Origin: an uncultured Lachnospiraceae bacterium
GTDB lineage: Bacteria; Bacillota; Clostridia; Lachnospirales; Lachnospiraceae
Assembly: GCA_902768735.1 (NCBI GenBank)
Contig: CACXMK010000019.1
Span: forward strand, 1-40,935
DNA length: 40,935 nt
Reading direction: 5' to 3'
Position numbers and translations under genes: made by a program. The notes under the pieces are model-generated. The model worked only from the letters and a program-made list of their open reading frames with translations, was not told where the DNA came from and searched no databases. Of this stretch, positions 23,385 through 31,941 are shown one piece after another (position 1 is the stretch's first letter; each line of letters opens with the position of its first letter).

Positions 23385-25076
23385 TCAAAACCTCCACACC
23401 TGCGCCTCATACGGCTTCAGGCGGCCGAGGACTCCGGCTTCCGCTGACAGCTCCCCCTCCGGGATATAATTGTCGATGAGGAGCTTCGCTCCGGAAGCGT
23501 TATAACCCTTCGGCAAACAATAGGAGAACTCCTCTGAGGAGAAAGAGCAGATCACAAGGATCCTCTCCTCCGGCCCGCCGTCATACTTCCTCTCATACAT
23601 AAATACTCTCTTGCTGTGAGGATAATACTCCCGGTACGTCCCAAAAAGAAGCGTCTTGCTGCTCTTTCGAAGGGCCAGGCACCGCCGGTAGAAGTTCAGG
23701 ATGCTCAGCGGGTCCTTCTCCTCCGCCTCCGCGTTTATGAAAGTGTGGTTCGGGTTGACGTAGAACCACGGCTTGCCCGTGGTAAAGCCGGCGTTCGGAC
23801 CGCCCGTCCACTGGACCGGCGTCCTTGCTGAATCCCGCGTGTAGACATGGATCCTCTCGAGCCGGCGCTCCACCGGGTCATTTAAAAAGTAGGAATTGTA
23901 TGCGTTCTTCGCCGCCACATCGATGTATTTGTCGATCGAATTGAGGGCGATGTTGGTCATGCCGAGTTCCTGCCCCTGGTACAGGAACGGCGTCCCCCGC
24001 TGCAGAATGTAGCACGCCGCGAGCATCGAGCCCGACGCGCGCCAGTGCGCAAGGCTCCCGTAGCGGTTCACCACGCGCGGGTGGTCGTGATTCTCAAGGT
24101 ACAGCGCGAACCAGGCTTTCCCCTGCAGGCCATACTGCCACCTGCGGAACGCACGCTTTAACTTCCTTAGCCGGAATCCGTGGTAGATGTACTCCGAAAA
24201 GTAGCAGTCCGCGAACATCGTGTCGAACTGGATCAGCATGTCGAGCACGCGCCGCCGGCCGCCGATATAAGTGAGCGCTGTTTTGACATTGGTAAACGGC
24301 GCCTCTCCGATCTGGATCGCTCCGTATTCCATGGCGACTTTGCGGAACTGCCGCAGATACCTGTGCAGGTTCGGCCCGTCCTTGTAAAAAGGCATGCCGT
24401 TGATCGCCGGTACAAAGGACCATCCGTTGGGCATTTCCGGGGCTTTGGAGATGAAGTTTATGACGTCCTCGCGGAAACCGTCCACCCCCATGTCCAGCCA
24501 GAACCGCATGATCCCCTCCACCTCTTTTCGGACTTTGGGGTTGTCCATGTTGAGGTCGGGCTGTTTTTTGGCAAAAACGTGCAGGTAGTACTGTCCTCTC
24601 TGCTCGTTATATTCCCACGCAAGGCCCTCGAACTGGCTGTACCAGTTGTTGGGCGGTAGTTTCTCCTCTCCCTTAAAGCGCGGATCGCGCCAGATGTAAT
24701 AGTCGCTGTAAGGGTTATCGCGGCCCTTACAGCTCTCGATGAACCAAGGGTGCTCGTCGGACGTGTGGTTGATCACCAGGTCGAGCAGCACTTTCATCCC
24801 CAGCTCGTGAGCGCGGTCCAGCACCTTTTTGAACTGCTCCAGCGTGCCGTAGTCAGGGTGGATGTTTTTGTAGTCGGAAATGTCGTAGCCGTAGTCAGCG
24901 TTGGGAGAAGGGTAGATCGGGCTGAACCAGATCCCGTCCACGCCGAGTGCCTTAATATAGGGGAGCTTGTCGTAGACACCGTACAGGTCGCCGATCCCGT
25001 CCCCGTTCCCGTCGCAGAAGCTCCGGGTCCAGATCTGGTAGAAGGACATCTTCCGAAAATCATACTGTTTTTTCAT
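23385..25076 (-). CDS. GH13 alpha-glucosidase (oligo-1,6-glucosidase type)
   Basis: Cytosolic exo-acting alpha-glucosidase of 563 residues with the full GH13 set: region I DLVINHTSD (99-107), region II GVDGFREDVINF with nucleophile Asp 204, region III QIGEAP with acid/base Glu 258, and region IV ENHDHPR with Asp 331. QPDLNMDNP (172-180) is typical of the oligo-1,6-glucosidase, trehalose-6-phosphate hydrolase and related subfamilies. There is no signal peptide. It starts 42 bp after the GT4 gene and is likely co-transcribed. Linkage preference cannot be set from sequence; the VINH segment (Val) points to alpha-1,6 oligosaccharides. Confidence 0.94.
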   Translation of the reverse strand: MKKQYDFRKMSFYQIWTRSFCDGNGDGIGDLYGVYDKLPYIKALGVDGIWFSPIYPSPNADYGYDISDYKNIHPDYGTLEQFKKVLDRAHELGMKVLLDLVINHTSDEHPWFIESCKGRDNPYSDYYIWRDPRFKGEEKLPPNNWYSQFEGLAWEYNEQRGQYYLHVFAKKQPDLNMDNPKVRKEVEGIMRFWLDMGVDGFREDVINFISKAPEMPNGWSFVPAINGMPFYKDGPNLHRYLRQFRKVAMEYGAIQIGEAPFTNVKTALTYIGGRRRVLDMLIQFDTMFADCYFSEYIYHGFRLRKLKRAFRRWQYGLQGKAWFALYLENHDHPRVVNRYGSLAHWRASGSMLAACYILQRGTPFLYQGQELGMTNIALNSIDKYIDVAAKNAYNSYFLNDPVERRLERIHVYTRDSARTPVQWTGGPNAGFTTGKPWFYVNPNHTFINAEAEEKDPLSILNFYRRCLALRKSSKTLLFGTYREYYPHSKRVFMYERKYDGGPEERILVICSFSSEEFSYCLPKGYNASGAKLLIDNYIPEGELSAEAGVLGRLKPYEAQVWRF

Positions 25077-25118
25077 GTTTCCGGCGCTCCTTAGCTTCGC
25101 CGCGGTCAGACTGCCGAT

Positions 25119-26576
25119 TTACGGCTGCCAAAAATCCTCCAGCTCGCCCCAGAGATCTTCACTGATCTCATTCCAGTGGATCCTGGCCGCGTCTTTCGCC
25201 GCCTGCGTGCTCTCCGCTAAGGCGATCGCCCTGCCACGGATCTCCCGGGACAGATCCGATATTCTTCTGTCGAACTTCTCCTTTTCTTCCTGGTTTATTT
25301 TTCGGACTCTGTCCGTCTCTTCCATGGTCTTCGCCGCAATTTCGACCATATAGTCCGTGAACTGTTTTTTCCGGTGCGGCATCGCGCCGACACGTTTTTT
25401 CGCCTGGACGTGCTGGTACCGCTCGTACGCCTTCCCCACACAATCCTTCCAGGAGAGGTAGATCTCGTCCATCGCGTGCTGCCCTACATCGTGCACATGG
25501 TCCATGTCTTTAGAGACCTTTTTAAGGAGCTCCGCCATGTCCTCCGCTGATTCACCGATGATGAACCCGTTCCGATCGTCCGTGATGCCTTCCGCGGCAC
25601 AGGAATCCCTGACAAGCACGCTCGCCAGCCCGCAGGCTGCCGCTTCGCGCACCACAAGCCCGTTCGTGTCGAATGTGGACGGGAACAGAAACAGGTCCGC
25701 CCTCGTATTCCATGCGCGAAGATTGTCGCGGTTGTAGATCGGGCCGGTAAAGAATACTTTGGCGCCGCTTCCTTCCCTGCCGTCTTCCCCCATAAGGCCC
25801 AGTTCCGCTGCCTTCTGTTTGAGGACTTCTTCGTCCGGCCCTTTTCCGATAAAGACCATCCGGAAATCCTGCCCGCTGTCAGCCAGGATCCTGAGCGCGT
25901 CCAGGATCAGAGGAAGATTCTTGTAGTTGATGAGGCGCCCCACATAGAGGAACATCGGAACGTCCTCCGGCAGATCGTACCCGGCTGTGACTTTTGCCAC
26001 GGTCTCTTTGTCCACTCTGCCCTTCGCGAAGTCGACACCGTTGTTCATCACGCGGTAATCGCCCTGATATCCCAGCTCCTTGAGCGACTTTCCCGCGCCG
26101 TCACTGACGACCCAGACTTCATCGCAGGCCTCGATGTTCCCGACCATTGCCTTGATGGCTTCGTCTGCGATCAGTTCTGACCCGACCGCGCGCCGGATAT
26201 CGATGTCATACTTCGTGTGATAGGTGAAGATAATGGGAGCGCCCGTCATCTCCCGCATAAGACGCGCTACGATCGTGGCGGTCGCCGGACAATGCGAATG
26301 GATGATGTCCGGTTTAAACTCCGCAAGCTGCGCGACAGCGTTTCCGATGAGCGGATTCCCTGTGCGGTATCCGTTCGTTATATCCGCCGTATCGAGACTG
26401 GGATACGCGACGACCGGATACGGATAGTCATCGTACTTTCCGCCGGGATACTCGGGCGTCCCGACTTCGACCTGCGCGCCGTAGTCACTCCTTAAGTAAT
26501 TCGCGTAATTCATCATCACGTTGACGACGCCGTCGATGACAGGCGGGAACGATTCGTTCAGCAGACATACTCTCAA
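25119..26576 (-). CDS. GT4-family glycosyltransferase with helical C-terminal extension
   Basis: A 485-residue GT-B-fold transferase. N-terminal half: MRVCLLNESFPPVIDGV and IIHSHCPATATIVAR; C-terminal half: FLYVGRLINYKNLPLILDAL, FIGKGPDEEVLKQKA and the E-x7-E-like donor segment PSTFDTNGLVVREAAACG. It resembles diacylglycerol glucosyltransferases and other GT4 enzymes. The start is TTG at 26576, 8 bp after TTTTGGAGGA, as no ATG fits. The last about 100 residues are charged and helical, longer than usual, possibly for membrane or partner contact. It lies between paaK and the GH13 gene. Acceptor unknown. Confidence 0.9.
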   Translation of the reverse strand: MRVCLLNESFPPVIDGVVNVMMNYANYLRSDYGAQVEVGTPEYPGGKYDDYPYPVVAYPSLDTADITNGYRTGNPLIGNAVAQLAEFKPDIIHSHCPATATIVARLMREMTGAPIIFTYHTKYDIDIRRAVGSELIADEAIKAMVGNIEACDEVWVVSDGAGKSLKELGYQGDYRVMNNGVDFAKGRVDKETVAKVTAGYDLPEDVPMFLYVGRLINYKNLPLILDALRILADSGQDFRMVFIGKGPDEEVLKQKAAELGLMGEDGREGSGAKVFFTGPIYNRDNLRAWNTRADLFLFPSTFDTNGLVVREAAACGLASVLVRDSCAAEGITDDRNGFIIGESAEDMAELLKKVSKDMDHVHDVGQHAMDEIYLSWKDCVGKAYERYQHVQAKKRVGAMPHRKKQFTDYMVEIAAKTMEETDRVRKINQEEKEKFDRRISDLSREIRGRAIALAESTQAAKDAARIHWNEISEDLWGELEDFWQP

Positions 26577-26596
26577 TGTTTTGTTCCTCCAAAAGC

Positions 26597-26621
26597 TGAC
26601 AGGGGGAAATCCCCCCTGTCA
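26597..26621. other. 10-bp hairpin between paaK and GT4
   Basis: TGACAGGGGG (26597-26606) pairs with CCCCCTGTCA (26612-26621) around AAATC. On minus it is followed by GCTTTTGG, a weak T-run, so it may partly terminate the ior-paaK transcript or separate it from the sugar genes. Confidence 0.6.
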
Positions 26622-26633
26622 ATCGATCAATTT

Positions 26634-27869
26634 TTACTGGAATCTCTCGTCGATGACTCTCTTGGATTTCTTCTCGCTCCGGGGCAGGAAACCAAGTTCC
26701 ACGACGTAGACGATCGGGGTGAAACCGATCTTGCTCTTGACCGCCGCAGCGACCTTCTGCTGCAGGGCCTTGAAATCGCTGCTTCCGCTCGCTTCCACGT
26801 AGATACGCATACTGTCTTTTCCATCCAGATGGGAGATGCGGATCTGGTACTCGCTGGAGAGCTCGGGGAAAGCCGCCAGGACTTCTTCGATCTGTTTCGG
26901 GAACACGTTGACGCCCTTGATCTTCATCATGTCGTCGCTTCGACCGGAGATCACGTCGATGCGCGGATAGCTGCTGCCGCAGGGACACTCGCCCGGGATG
27001 ATCCTGGAGAGGTCGTGTGTGCGGAAGCGGATGAGGGGCGCGCCTTCCTTGACAAGCGTCGTGATGACGATCTCGCCCCACTCGCCGTCGGGCACATTCC
27101 TGCCGGTCGCAGGGTCGATGATCTCGAGATACAGATAGTCATCCCAGATATGCATGCCCGTGTCATATTTGCAGTTGATGCCGATGCCGGGGCCGTAGAT
27201 CTCCGTCAGTCCGTAGATGTCGTACAGCTCGATACCGAGCTCGGTCGAAATGCGCTGGCGCATTTTCTCGCCCCATCTCTCGGAGCCGATGACGCCCTTT
27301 TTCAGGCAGATCTTATCCCCGATGCCGCGCTTCTCGATCTCCTCCGCCAGAAGGAGCGCGTAAGAAGACGTCGCGCACAGGACTGTCGACTTCAGGTCCA
27401 TCATCATCTGCAGCTGTTTGTCGGTATTGCCGGGTCCCATCGGGATCGCCATCGCGCCGAGTTTCTCGCAGCCGTTCTGGAAACCGATTCCCGCCGTCCA
27501 CAGGCCGTAGCCGGGCGTGATGTGGATGCGGTCCTTATTCGTGATCCCCGCGAACTCATAGCAGCGCTTGAACATCTCTCCCCAGTCGTCCACGTCTTTG
27601 GCGGTATAGGGGATGATGACGGGCTTTCCGGTCGTACCGGAAGAAGAATGGATCCTGACGATCTCCTCCTCTTTACAGGTCATCAGTCCCAGGGGATACG
27701 CGTCGCGGAGATCCTCTTTCTCCGAGAACGGGAGCGCCAGAAACTCTTCCACGGTGCTGACATGATCGATCCCCGCCTCTTTGAGGCGCTTGCCGTAGAA
27801 ATTATCGGCGGCGATCAGCCGCTGGATCTGATTGTTTACCTGTGACAGCTGCTTTTCATTGATCTGCAT
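26634..27869 (-). CDS. paaK: Phenylacetate/aryl-acetate--CoA ligase
   Basis: Adenylate-forming enzyme of the PaaK family, interconverting aryl-acetate and aryl-acetyl-CoA with ATP. The ATG at 27869, after AAGGAG at 7-bp spacing, gives 411 residues; an upstream in-frame start would overlap iorB and is rejected. The P-loop SSSGTTGKP is at 75-83, YGLTEIYGPG marks the adenylate motif, and RTHDLSRI with a C-terminal GRSDDMMKIKGVNVFP hinge follows. It comes 16 bp after iorB, so the ligase probably runs on the aryl-acetyl-CoA made by IorAB, in the ATP-producing direction known from anaerobes that ferment aromatic amino acids. Confidence 0.93.
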   Translation of the reverse strand: MQINEKQLSQVNNQIQRLIAADNFYGKRLKEAGIDHVSTVEEFLALPFSEKEDLRDAYPLGLMTCKEEEIVRIHSSSGTTGKPVIIPYTAKDVDDWGEMFKRCYEFAGITNKDRIHITPGYGLWTAGIGFQNGCEKLGAMAIPMGPGNTDKQLQMMMDLKSTVLCATSSYALLLAEEIEKRGIGDKICLKKGVIGSERWGEKMRQRISTELGIELYDIYGLTEIYGPGIGINCKYDTGMHIWDDYLYLEIIDPATGRNVPDGEWGEIVITTLVKEGAPLIRFRTHDLSRIIPGECPCGSSYPRIDVISGRSDDMMKIKGVNVFPKQIEEVLAAFPELSSEYQIRISHLDGKDSMRIYVEASGSSDFKALQQKVAAAVKSKIGFTPIVYVVELGFLPRSEKKSKRVIDERFQ

Positions 27870-27885
27870 ATCTATACTCCTTATC

Positions 27886-28473
27886 TTACCGGCTCCAGGC
27901 CAGCGCTTTTTTGTTGAGCTCCAGGAATTTCTCCGGAACCTTCTCCCTGATCGCGTTTTCAAGGTCCGCTTCGTCCAGGCCAAGCTCTCCGCTCCGAAGC
28001 GCGGCGCCAAGGAGCACCACGTTCAGTGTTTTGGCAGAGCCGAGGTCTGCCGCGGCCCGGTCCGCGTCCACAATGGTGAGGCGCGTGACGTTCGCCTTCA
28101 GGTATTCGATCATCTGCGCCGCGTCATAAGAAGCCTTTCCGATCATCGCGCTCACCGGCATCACCGGCCTGCTGCTGACGACGACCGCTCCGCCCTTTTT
28201 GAGGAACGGGAGCTGGCGGACCGTCTCGCCGGGCTCAAAGCCGATGATCAGGTCTGCTTCGCCCTTGCCCATCAGCGGCGAGTTCGTGCCTTCGCCCAGA
28301 CGCAGGTGGCTGAAAACGCTGCCCCCGCGCTGCGCCATGCCGATGGTCTCAGCGGTCCTGATCGGGATGTCCTTGTCCATCGCCGCCGTGGCGATGAGCC
28401 TTGACGCAAGGATCGTGCCCTGGCCGCCTACGCCGCACAGGATAATGCTTTTATTCAGATCATTTTTACACAT
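27886..28473 (-). CDS. iorB: Indolepyruvate oxidoreductase subunit beta
   Basis: The 195-residue gamma-type subunit of the 2-oxoacid:ferredoxin oxidoreductase. Its N-terminus SIILCGVGGQGTILASRLIA and the ETIGMAQRGGSVFSHLRLG block are characteristic. It overlaps the iorA stop by 8 bp (shared ATGTGTAA), indicating translational coupling, and is followed by paaK. Confidence 0.96.
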   Translation of the reverse strand: MCKNDLNKSIILCGVGGQGTILASRLIATAAMDKDIPIRTAETIGMAQRGGSVFSHLRLGEGTNSPLMGKGEADLIIGFEPGETVRQLPFLKKGGAVVVSSRPVMPVSAMIGKASYDAAQMIEYLKANVTRLTIVDADRAAADLGSAKTLNVVLLGAALRSGELGLDEADLENAIREKVPEKFLELNKKALAWSR

Positions 28474-30373
28474 GGCAGCCTCCCTTCCCGGGATCTGTTC
28501 CCGCCGCCGTGTCGTTCTTTGCGCCTCCCGAAATTGCCTTCACCGGGCAGATCTGCTCGCACAGCGTGCAGCCGGTGCACAGGGAAGTGTCTATTTTGGC
28601 CTTTTTGCCGTCGCTGTCCAGAATGATCGCGGGGCATCCGAGCTCGCGGATGCACTTGCCGCAGGCGATGCATTTGGCGGCGTCAACACCGGAGCGGCCC
28701 TTCGGCTTTGTGACCGCGATACAGGGAGACCTGAAGATGATGGCCTTCACTCCGGGCTCCGCTGCAACGCGCTTGACTGTCTCCACGGACAGTTTGTGGT
28801 CCAGCGGATCCACCGTCTCGACCACTGTAAGGCCAATGGCGCGCAGTACTCTCTCGATGCTCACCTTCTCTACGGCTTGTCCCATCACGGTGCGGCCGGT
28901 GCCGGGATGCGGCTGGTGGCCGGTCATCGCGGTCGTCGAGTTGTCGAGGACGACCAGCGTCATGTCCGCCTGATTGTAGAACGCGTTCACTGTGCCCGTG
29001 ATGCCGGAAGCAAAGAACGTCGAATCGCCGACGAACGCGAAGCATTTCGTGTCGGGCTCCATATGCATAACGCCCTGCGCGATGCCGATCCCCGCGCCCA
29101 TGCACAGACAGGTGTCGCACATGTCAAGCGGCGCCGCGTTTCCGAGTGTATAGCAGCCGATATCGCCGCAGTAGATCGTTTTAAGCCCTTTCATCGCGCA
29201 CTTAACGGCGTAGAAGGACGCCCTGTGGGGACATCCCGCGCACAGGACCGGCGGCCTGACGGGAAGTGCGGGCGGCTGGGGCAGCGCGTCCGGCATCTGC
29301 TCCGGGCGCTCTCCCTGCTCCCCTGTAAAAGCAGTGATCGCCTTGTCCACGATCTCCATCGAATTCTCTCCCGAGAGCGGGATATCTCCGGTGAGCTTGC
29401 CGCGGATCTTCACGCTGAGTCCGTACTTTCCGCAGACATAGGTGAGGGCGCGCTCGATCACGGGATCCAGTTCTTCGATGCAGAGGACTTCGTCGAGTCC
29501 CTCCATGAACTCCAGCGCGAGTTTTTCAGGGAACGGGAACGGCGTCGCCACCCGCAGGACCCTCACATTTCTGCCGCGCAGGCTGTCCAGCGTATACATG
29601 AAATTGACGCCCTGGGTCGCGATGCCTATGCGGCAGGCCCTCTGCGCCTGCGCGCCTTCCGGCTTCGCCGCAGTTCCGGGCTCCGCCACGATCTGATTGC
29701 GGGGATATGAGGAGAAGACATCCTTCAGTTCCGCGTTCCTCTTCTCGATCAGCGCGTGGTTCTTCACAGACAGTCTGGGGAAGATGACCCATCGGGAAGG
29801 ATCCTTTACGAATCCCTCGTAGCTGTTCACATAGTATTCCTCCGGGTCCTTGACTTCCACCGCCTCATAGCCGTGGTCGACGCGGGTCGTCGCGCGAAAG
29901 AAAACGGGCGTTTTATATTTTGACGAAAACTCGAAGGCCTCCTGGATCATTTCGTACGCCTCGGCAACAGATGCCGGGTCAAAGACCGGCACCTTGGAGA
30001 ACATGCCGAAGGTGCGGGTGTCCTGCTCCGTCTGCGAGGAGATCGGTCCGGGATCATCCGCCACAAGGACGACCATGCCGCCTTTGACGCCGATGTATTC
30101 CAGGCTCATCAAAGGATCCGAGGCGACGTTGAGTCCGACCTGCTTCATCGTAACAAGCGCCCGCGCACCCGTGTACGCCGCGCCGGCCGCCACTTCCATG
30201 CCGGCCTTCTCATTGATCGACCACTCAACATAGACATTGCCCGGGTTTCTCTTCGCGATCGTCTCGAGCACTTCTGTCGAAGGCGTCCCGGGATACCCGG
30301 CGACGAGATTGACGCCCGCCGCGAGGGCGCCGAGGGCGATCGCCTCATTCCCCATCAAAAATTCTTTATGCAT
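28466..30373 (-). CDS. iorA: Indolepyruvate:ferredoxin oxidoreductase subunit alpha
   Basis: A 635-residue catalytic subunit that oxidatively decarboxylates indolepyruvate, phenylpyruvate and related aryl 2-oxoacids to aryl-acetyl-CoA, reducing ferredoxin; oxygen-sensitive. The N-terminal domain has GYPGTPSTEV, VEWSINEKAGMEVA and FFRATTRVDHG. The TPP domain has CAGCPHRASFYAV, DIGCYTLG, MGAGIGIAQG and FVGDSTFF. The C-terminus carries two 4Fe-4S ferredoxin clusters (CIACGKCIRELGCP; CTGCTLCEQICP). The start ATG follows AGAGGAACTTTT. It is co-transcribed with iorB and paaK and probably preceded by the lipoprotein gene 43 bp upstream. Confidence 0.97.
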   Translation of the reverse strand: MHKEFLMGNEAIALGALAAGVNLVAGYPGTPSTEVLETIAKRNPGNVYVEWSINEKAGMEVAAGAAYTGARALVTMKQVGLNVASDPLMSLEYIGVKGGMVVLVADDPGPISSQTEQDTRTFGMFSKVPVFDPASVAEAYEMIQEAFEFSSKYKTPVFFRATTRVDHGYEAVEVKDPEEYYVNSYEGFVKDPSRWVIFPRLSVKNHALIEKRNAELKDVFSSYPRNQIVAEPGTAAKPEGAQAQRACRIGIATQGVNFMYTLDSLRGRNVRVLRVATPFPFPEKLALEFMEGLDEVLCIEELDPVIERALTYVCGKYGLSVKIRGKLTGDIPLSGENSMEIVDKAITAFTGEQGERPEQMPDALPQPPALPVRPPVLCAGCPHRASFYAVKCAMKGLKTIYCGDIGCYTLGNAAPLDMCDTCLCMGAGIGIAQGVMHMEPDTKCFAFVGDSTFFASGITGTVNAFYNQADMTLVVLDNSTTAMTGHQPHPGTGRTVMGQAVEKVSIERVLRAIGLTVVETVDPLDHKLSVETVKRVAAEPGVKAIIFRSPCIAVTKPKGRSGVDAAKCIACGKCIRELGCPAIILDSDGKKAKIDTSLCTGCTLCEQICPVKAISGGAKNDTAAGTDPGKGGCHV

Positions 30374-30416
30374 AAAAGTTCCTCTTATTACGTATTGTAT
30401 GCTGCGGCCAGCGTCC

Positions 30417-31769
30417 TTACTGGTGGTCCTCCCCGGTTATGTAGCGGATGAACGCCGGATTCACATAGACCTTATATGGACTTATCTCCAGTTTCGGCGC
30501 GATCTCCGTGACCTTGTTCACAACAGCGGCAGCGTCCTGCGGGAGCGTGAACGTGTGGATGGAATACTTTCCGGTCTTGTCATAGACCACGTTGTCGATC
30601 ATCTCCTGGAACTCGCGGTTCTGCATTGGCGTTCCGGAGCTGTAGAGCGGCTGCCACCAGGACTCCGCAAGAAGTTTCTCAGTGGCGTTTCCGTTCTCGT
30701 CGACCCTGTCGTCATATTTCTTGGCGTAGGTCTCGATCACGCTGTGGAACTTCTCCTTGGCCTCCTCCGAATCGAATTCGATCATCAGATCGTATTCAAT
30801 GCTGTAGCACAGGTAGCGGCCCTCTTCCGTCTGCTGGACCGCGTATGTCGGCGAAGGGATCGGGGGCGTTCCCCACTCCTTCAGGTATTCATAGATGGAG
30901 ACCTTCGGTTCGATCTGAATGTACGCGTCCATTCCCTCGCTTCGAAGAAGTCCGACGAGCTGTACCGCATGCTGGTAATCGCTGTGGCTGTATTTGAGCG
31001 TATAGGGATCCAGGAAGCGGGCGTCGTAGCCGGAATACTTCAGGCCGTAGCCGGTGACCGTGCCGTCAATGACGAGCTTGGTCCCCACTTCGCTCAGTTC
31101 CCAGTTGTCGAAGATGCTCATGCTGTCGAGCACCGCGCGAAGTTCCTCCATCAGGTCCGCGTCGCTGACGCGGCCGATATAGCGGCGTCCTTTTCCGGCG
31201 ATCTCCATGCACCTGTAGAAGAAGGTCTCAATATCAAAGGCCTTTCTGTTCGCGTACAGGTCGAGGTCCACCGCACAGGCAACGTACGGCGCGTACTGGG
31301 GCTCTGTCGAAAGGCCGTGCGCCGTCAGTACTTTGGTGGCTTTATCAGGCGCGGCGCTGTTCACATACGTCTGCGCCAGCTCGTCGAGCCCGGCGATCTT
31401 GATCCCGGCTTTTATGATCGCGGCGTCCGACAGATCGTCTGCCTCGATCTCTTCGCCGCCAAGGGCCCTTATCATTCCGTTGATATTTTCGAGCGTCTCT
31501 TCCTGGTCAGGCTCTATTCCGTAATAATCAAAAAGATACTCGGCCGCTTTCTCATAATTGAAGGCGGCGATCTTCTTTCTGACCGTCGGCTTCGTCTCTT
31601 CAGGCGTTTCCGCCTCCGCTTCTGCCAAAGAGGCACTCTCTGTGCTGCTCTCCGTCACGGTTTCGGGCTTGTTTTCCACCGGCTCGCTGCCGCAGCCCGT
31701 CAGAAGGCTGAGGATCATTCCCGCGAGGAGCAATATGGTTACAGGGGTTCTTTTTCTCTTATTTCGCAT
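30417..31769 (-). CDS. Lipoprotein of unknown function
   Basis: A 450-residue lipoprotein with signal peptide and lipobox LLTGC (Cys 26), then a Glu/Thr/Ser linker of about 40 residues. The mature part has no recognised family. A central block, YSHSDYQHAVQLVGLLRSEG, followed by MDAYIQIEPKVSIYEYL, recalls exported papain/transglutaminase-like folds but lacks a catalytic cysteine there, so this is not proposed. The start follows GGAGGAAAA. It has its own good promoter (31818-31846) and may read into iorA. Likely surface-exposed. Confidence 0.75.
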   Translation of the reverse strand: MRNKRKRTPVTILLLAGMILSLLTGCGSEPVENKPETVTESSTESASLAEAEAETPEETKPTVRKKIAAFNYEKAAEYLFDYYGIEPDQEETLENINGMIRALGGEEIEADDLSDAAIIKAGIKIAGLDELAQTYVNSAAPDKATKVLTAHGLSTEPQYAPYVACAVDLDLYANRKAFDIETFFYRCMEIAGKGRRYIGRVSDADLMEELRAVLDSMSIFDNWELSEVGTKLVIDGTVTGYGLKYSGYDARFLDPYTLKYSHSDYQHAVQLVGLLRSEGMDAYIQIEPKVSIYEYLKEWGTPPIPSPTYAVQQTEEGRYLCYSIEYDLMIEFDSEEAKEKFHSVIETYAKKYDDRVDENGNATEKLLAESWWQPLYSSGTPMQNREFQEMIDNVVYDKTGKYSIHTFTLPQDAAAVVNKVTEIAPKLEISPYKVYVNPAFIRYITGEDHQ

Positions 31770-31817
31770 TTTTCCTCCATTCCATGAATGGGTGATACAG
31801 GTTCACTATCAGACCCC

Positions 31818-31846
31818 ATTATACTAAAGGTCAAAAAACAGTACAA
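31818..31846 (-). promoter_or_regulatory. Promoter of the lipoprotein gene
   Basis: TTGTAC (31846-31841), exactly 17 bp, TATAAT (31823-31818) on minus, about 50 bp before the start codon. Confidence 0.75.
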
Positions 31847-31869
31847 TAAGCCTTTTTGGACAGAACGAC

Positions 31870-31898
31870 AAAGGGGCCCCTTCTCTTTTGGCCCCTTT
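31870..31898. terminator. Hairpin after the DUF362 gene, probable terminator
   Basis: AAAGGGGCC (31870-31878) pairs with GGCCCCTTT (31890-31898). It lies between the DUF362 stop and the lipoprotein promoter; on minus the following T-run is poor (GTCGTTCTG), so efficiency is uncertain. Confidence 0.45.
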
Positions 31899-31941
31899 GA
31901 TCCTTATCTTTTTCACTTTTTGTCTTTATTACTTTTTTTCT

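Noticed and set aside
26634-28010. Longer PaaK start at 28010
   Set aside because: It would overlap iorB by over 100 bp and the extra residues are low-quality Arg-rich sequence; the ATG at 27869 has a proper RBS.
30417-31769. Transglutaminase-like protease
   Set aside because: A loosely similar helix is present, but no Cys-His-Asp set could be placed.
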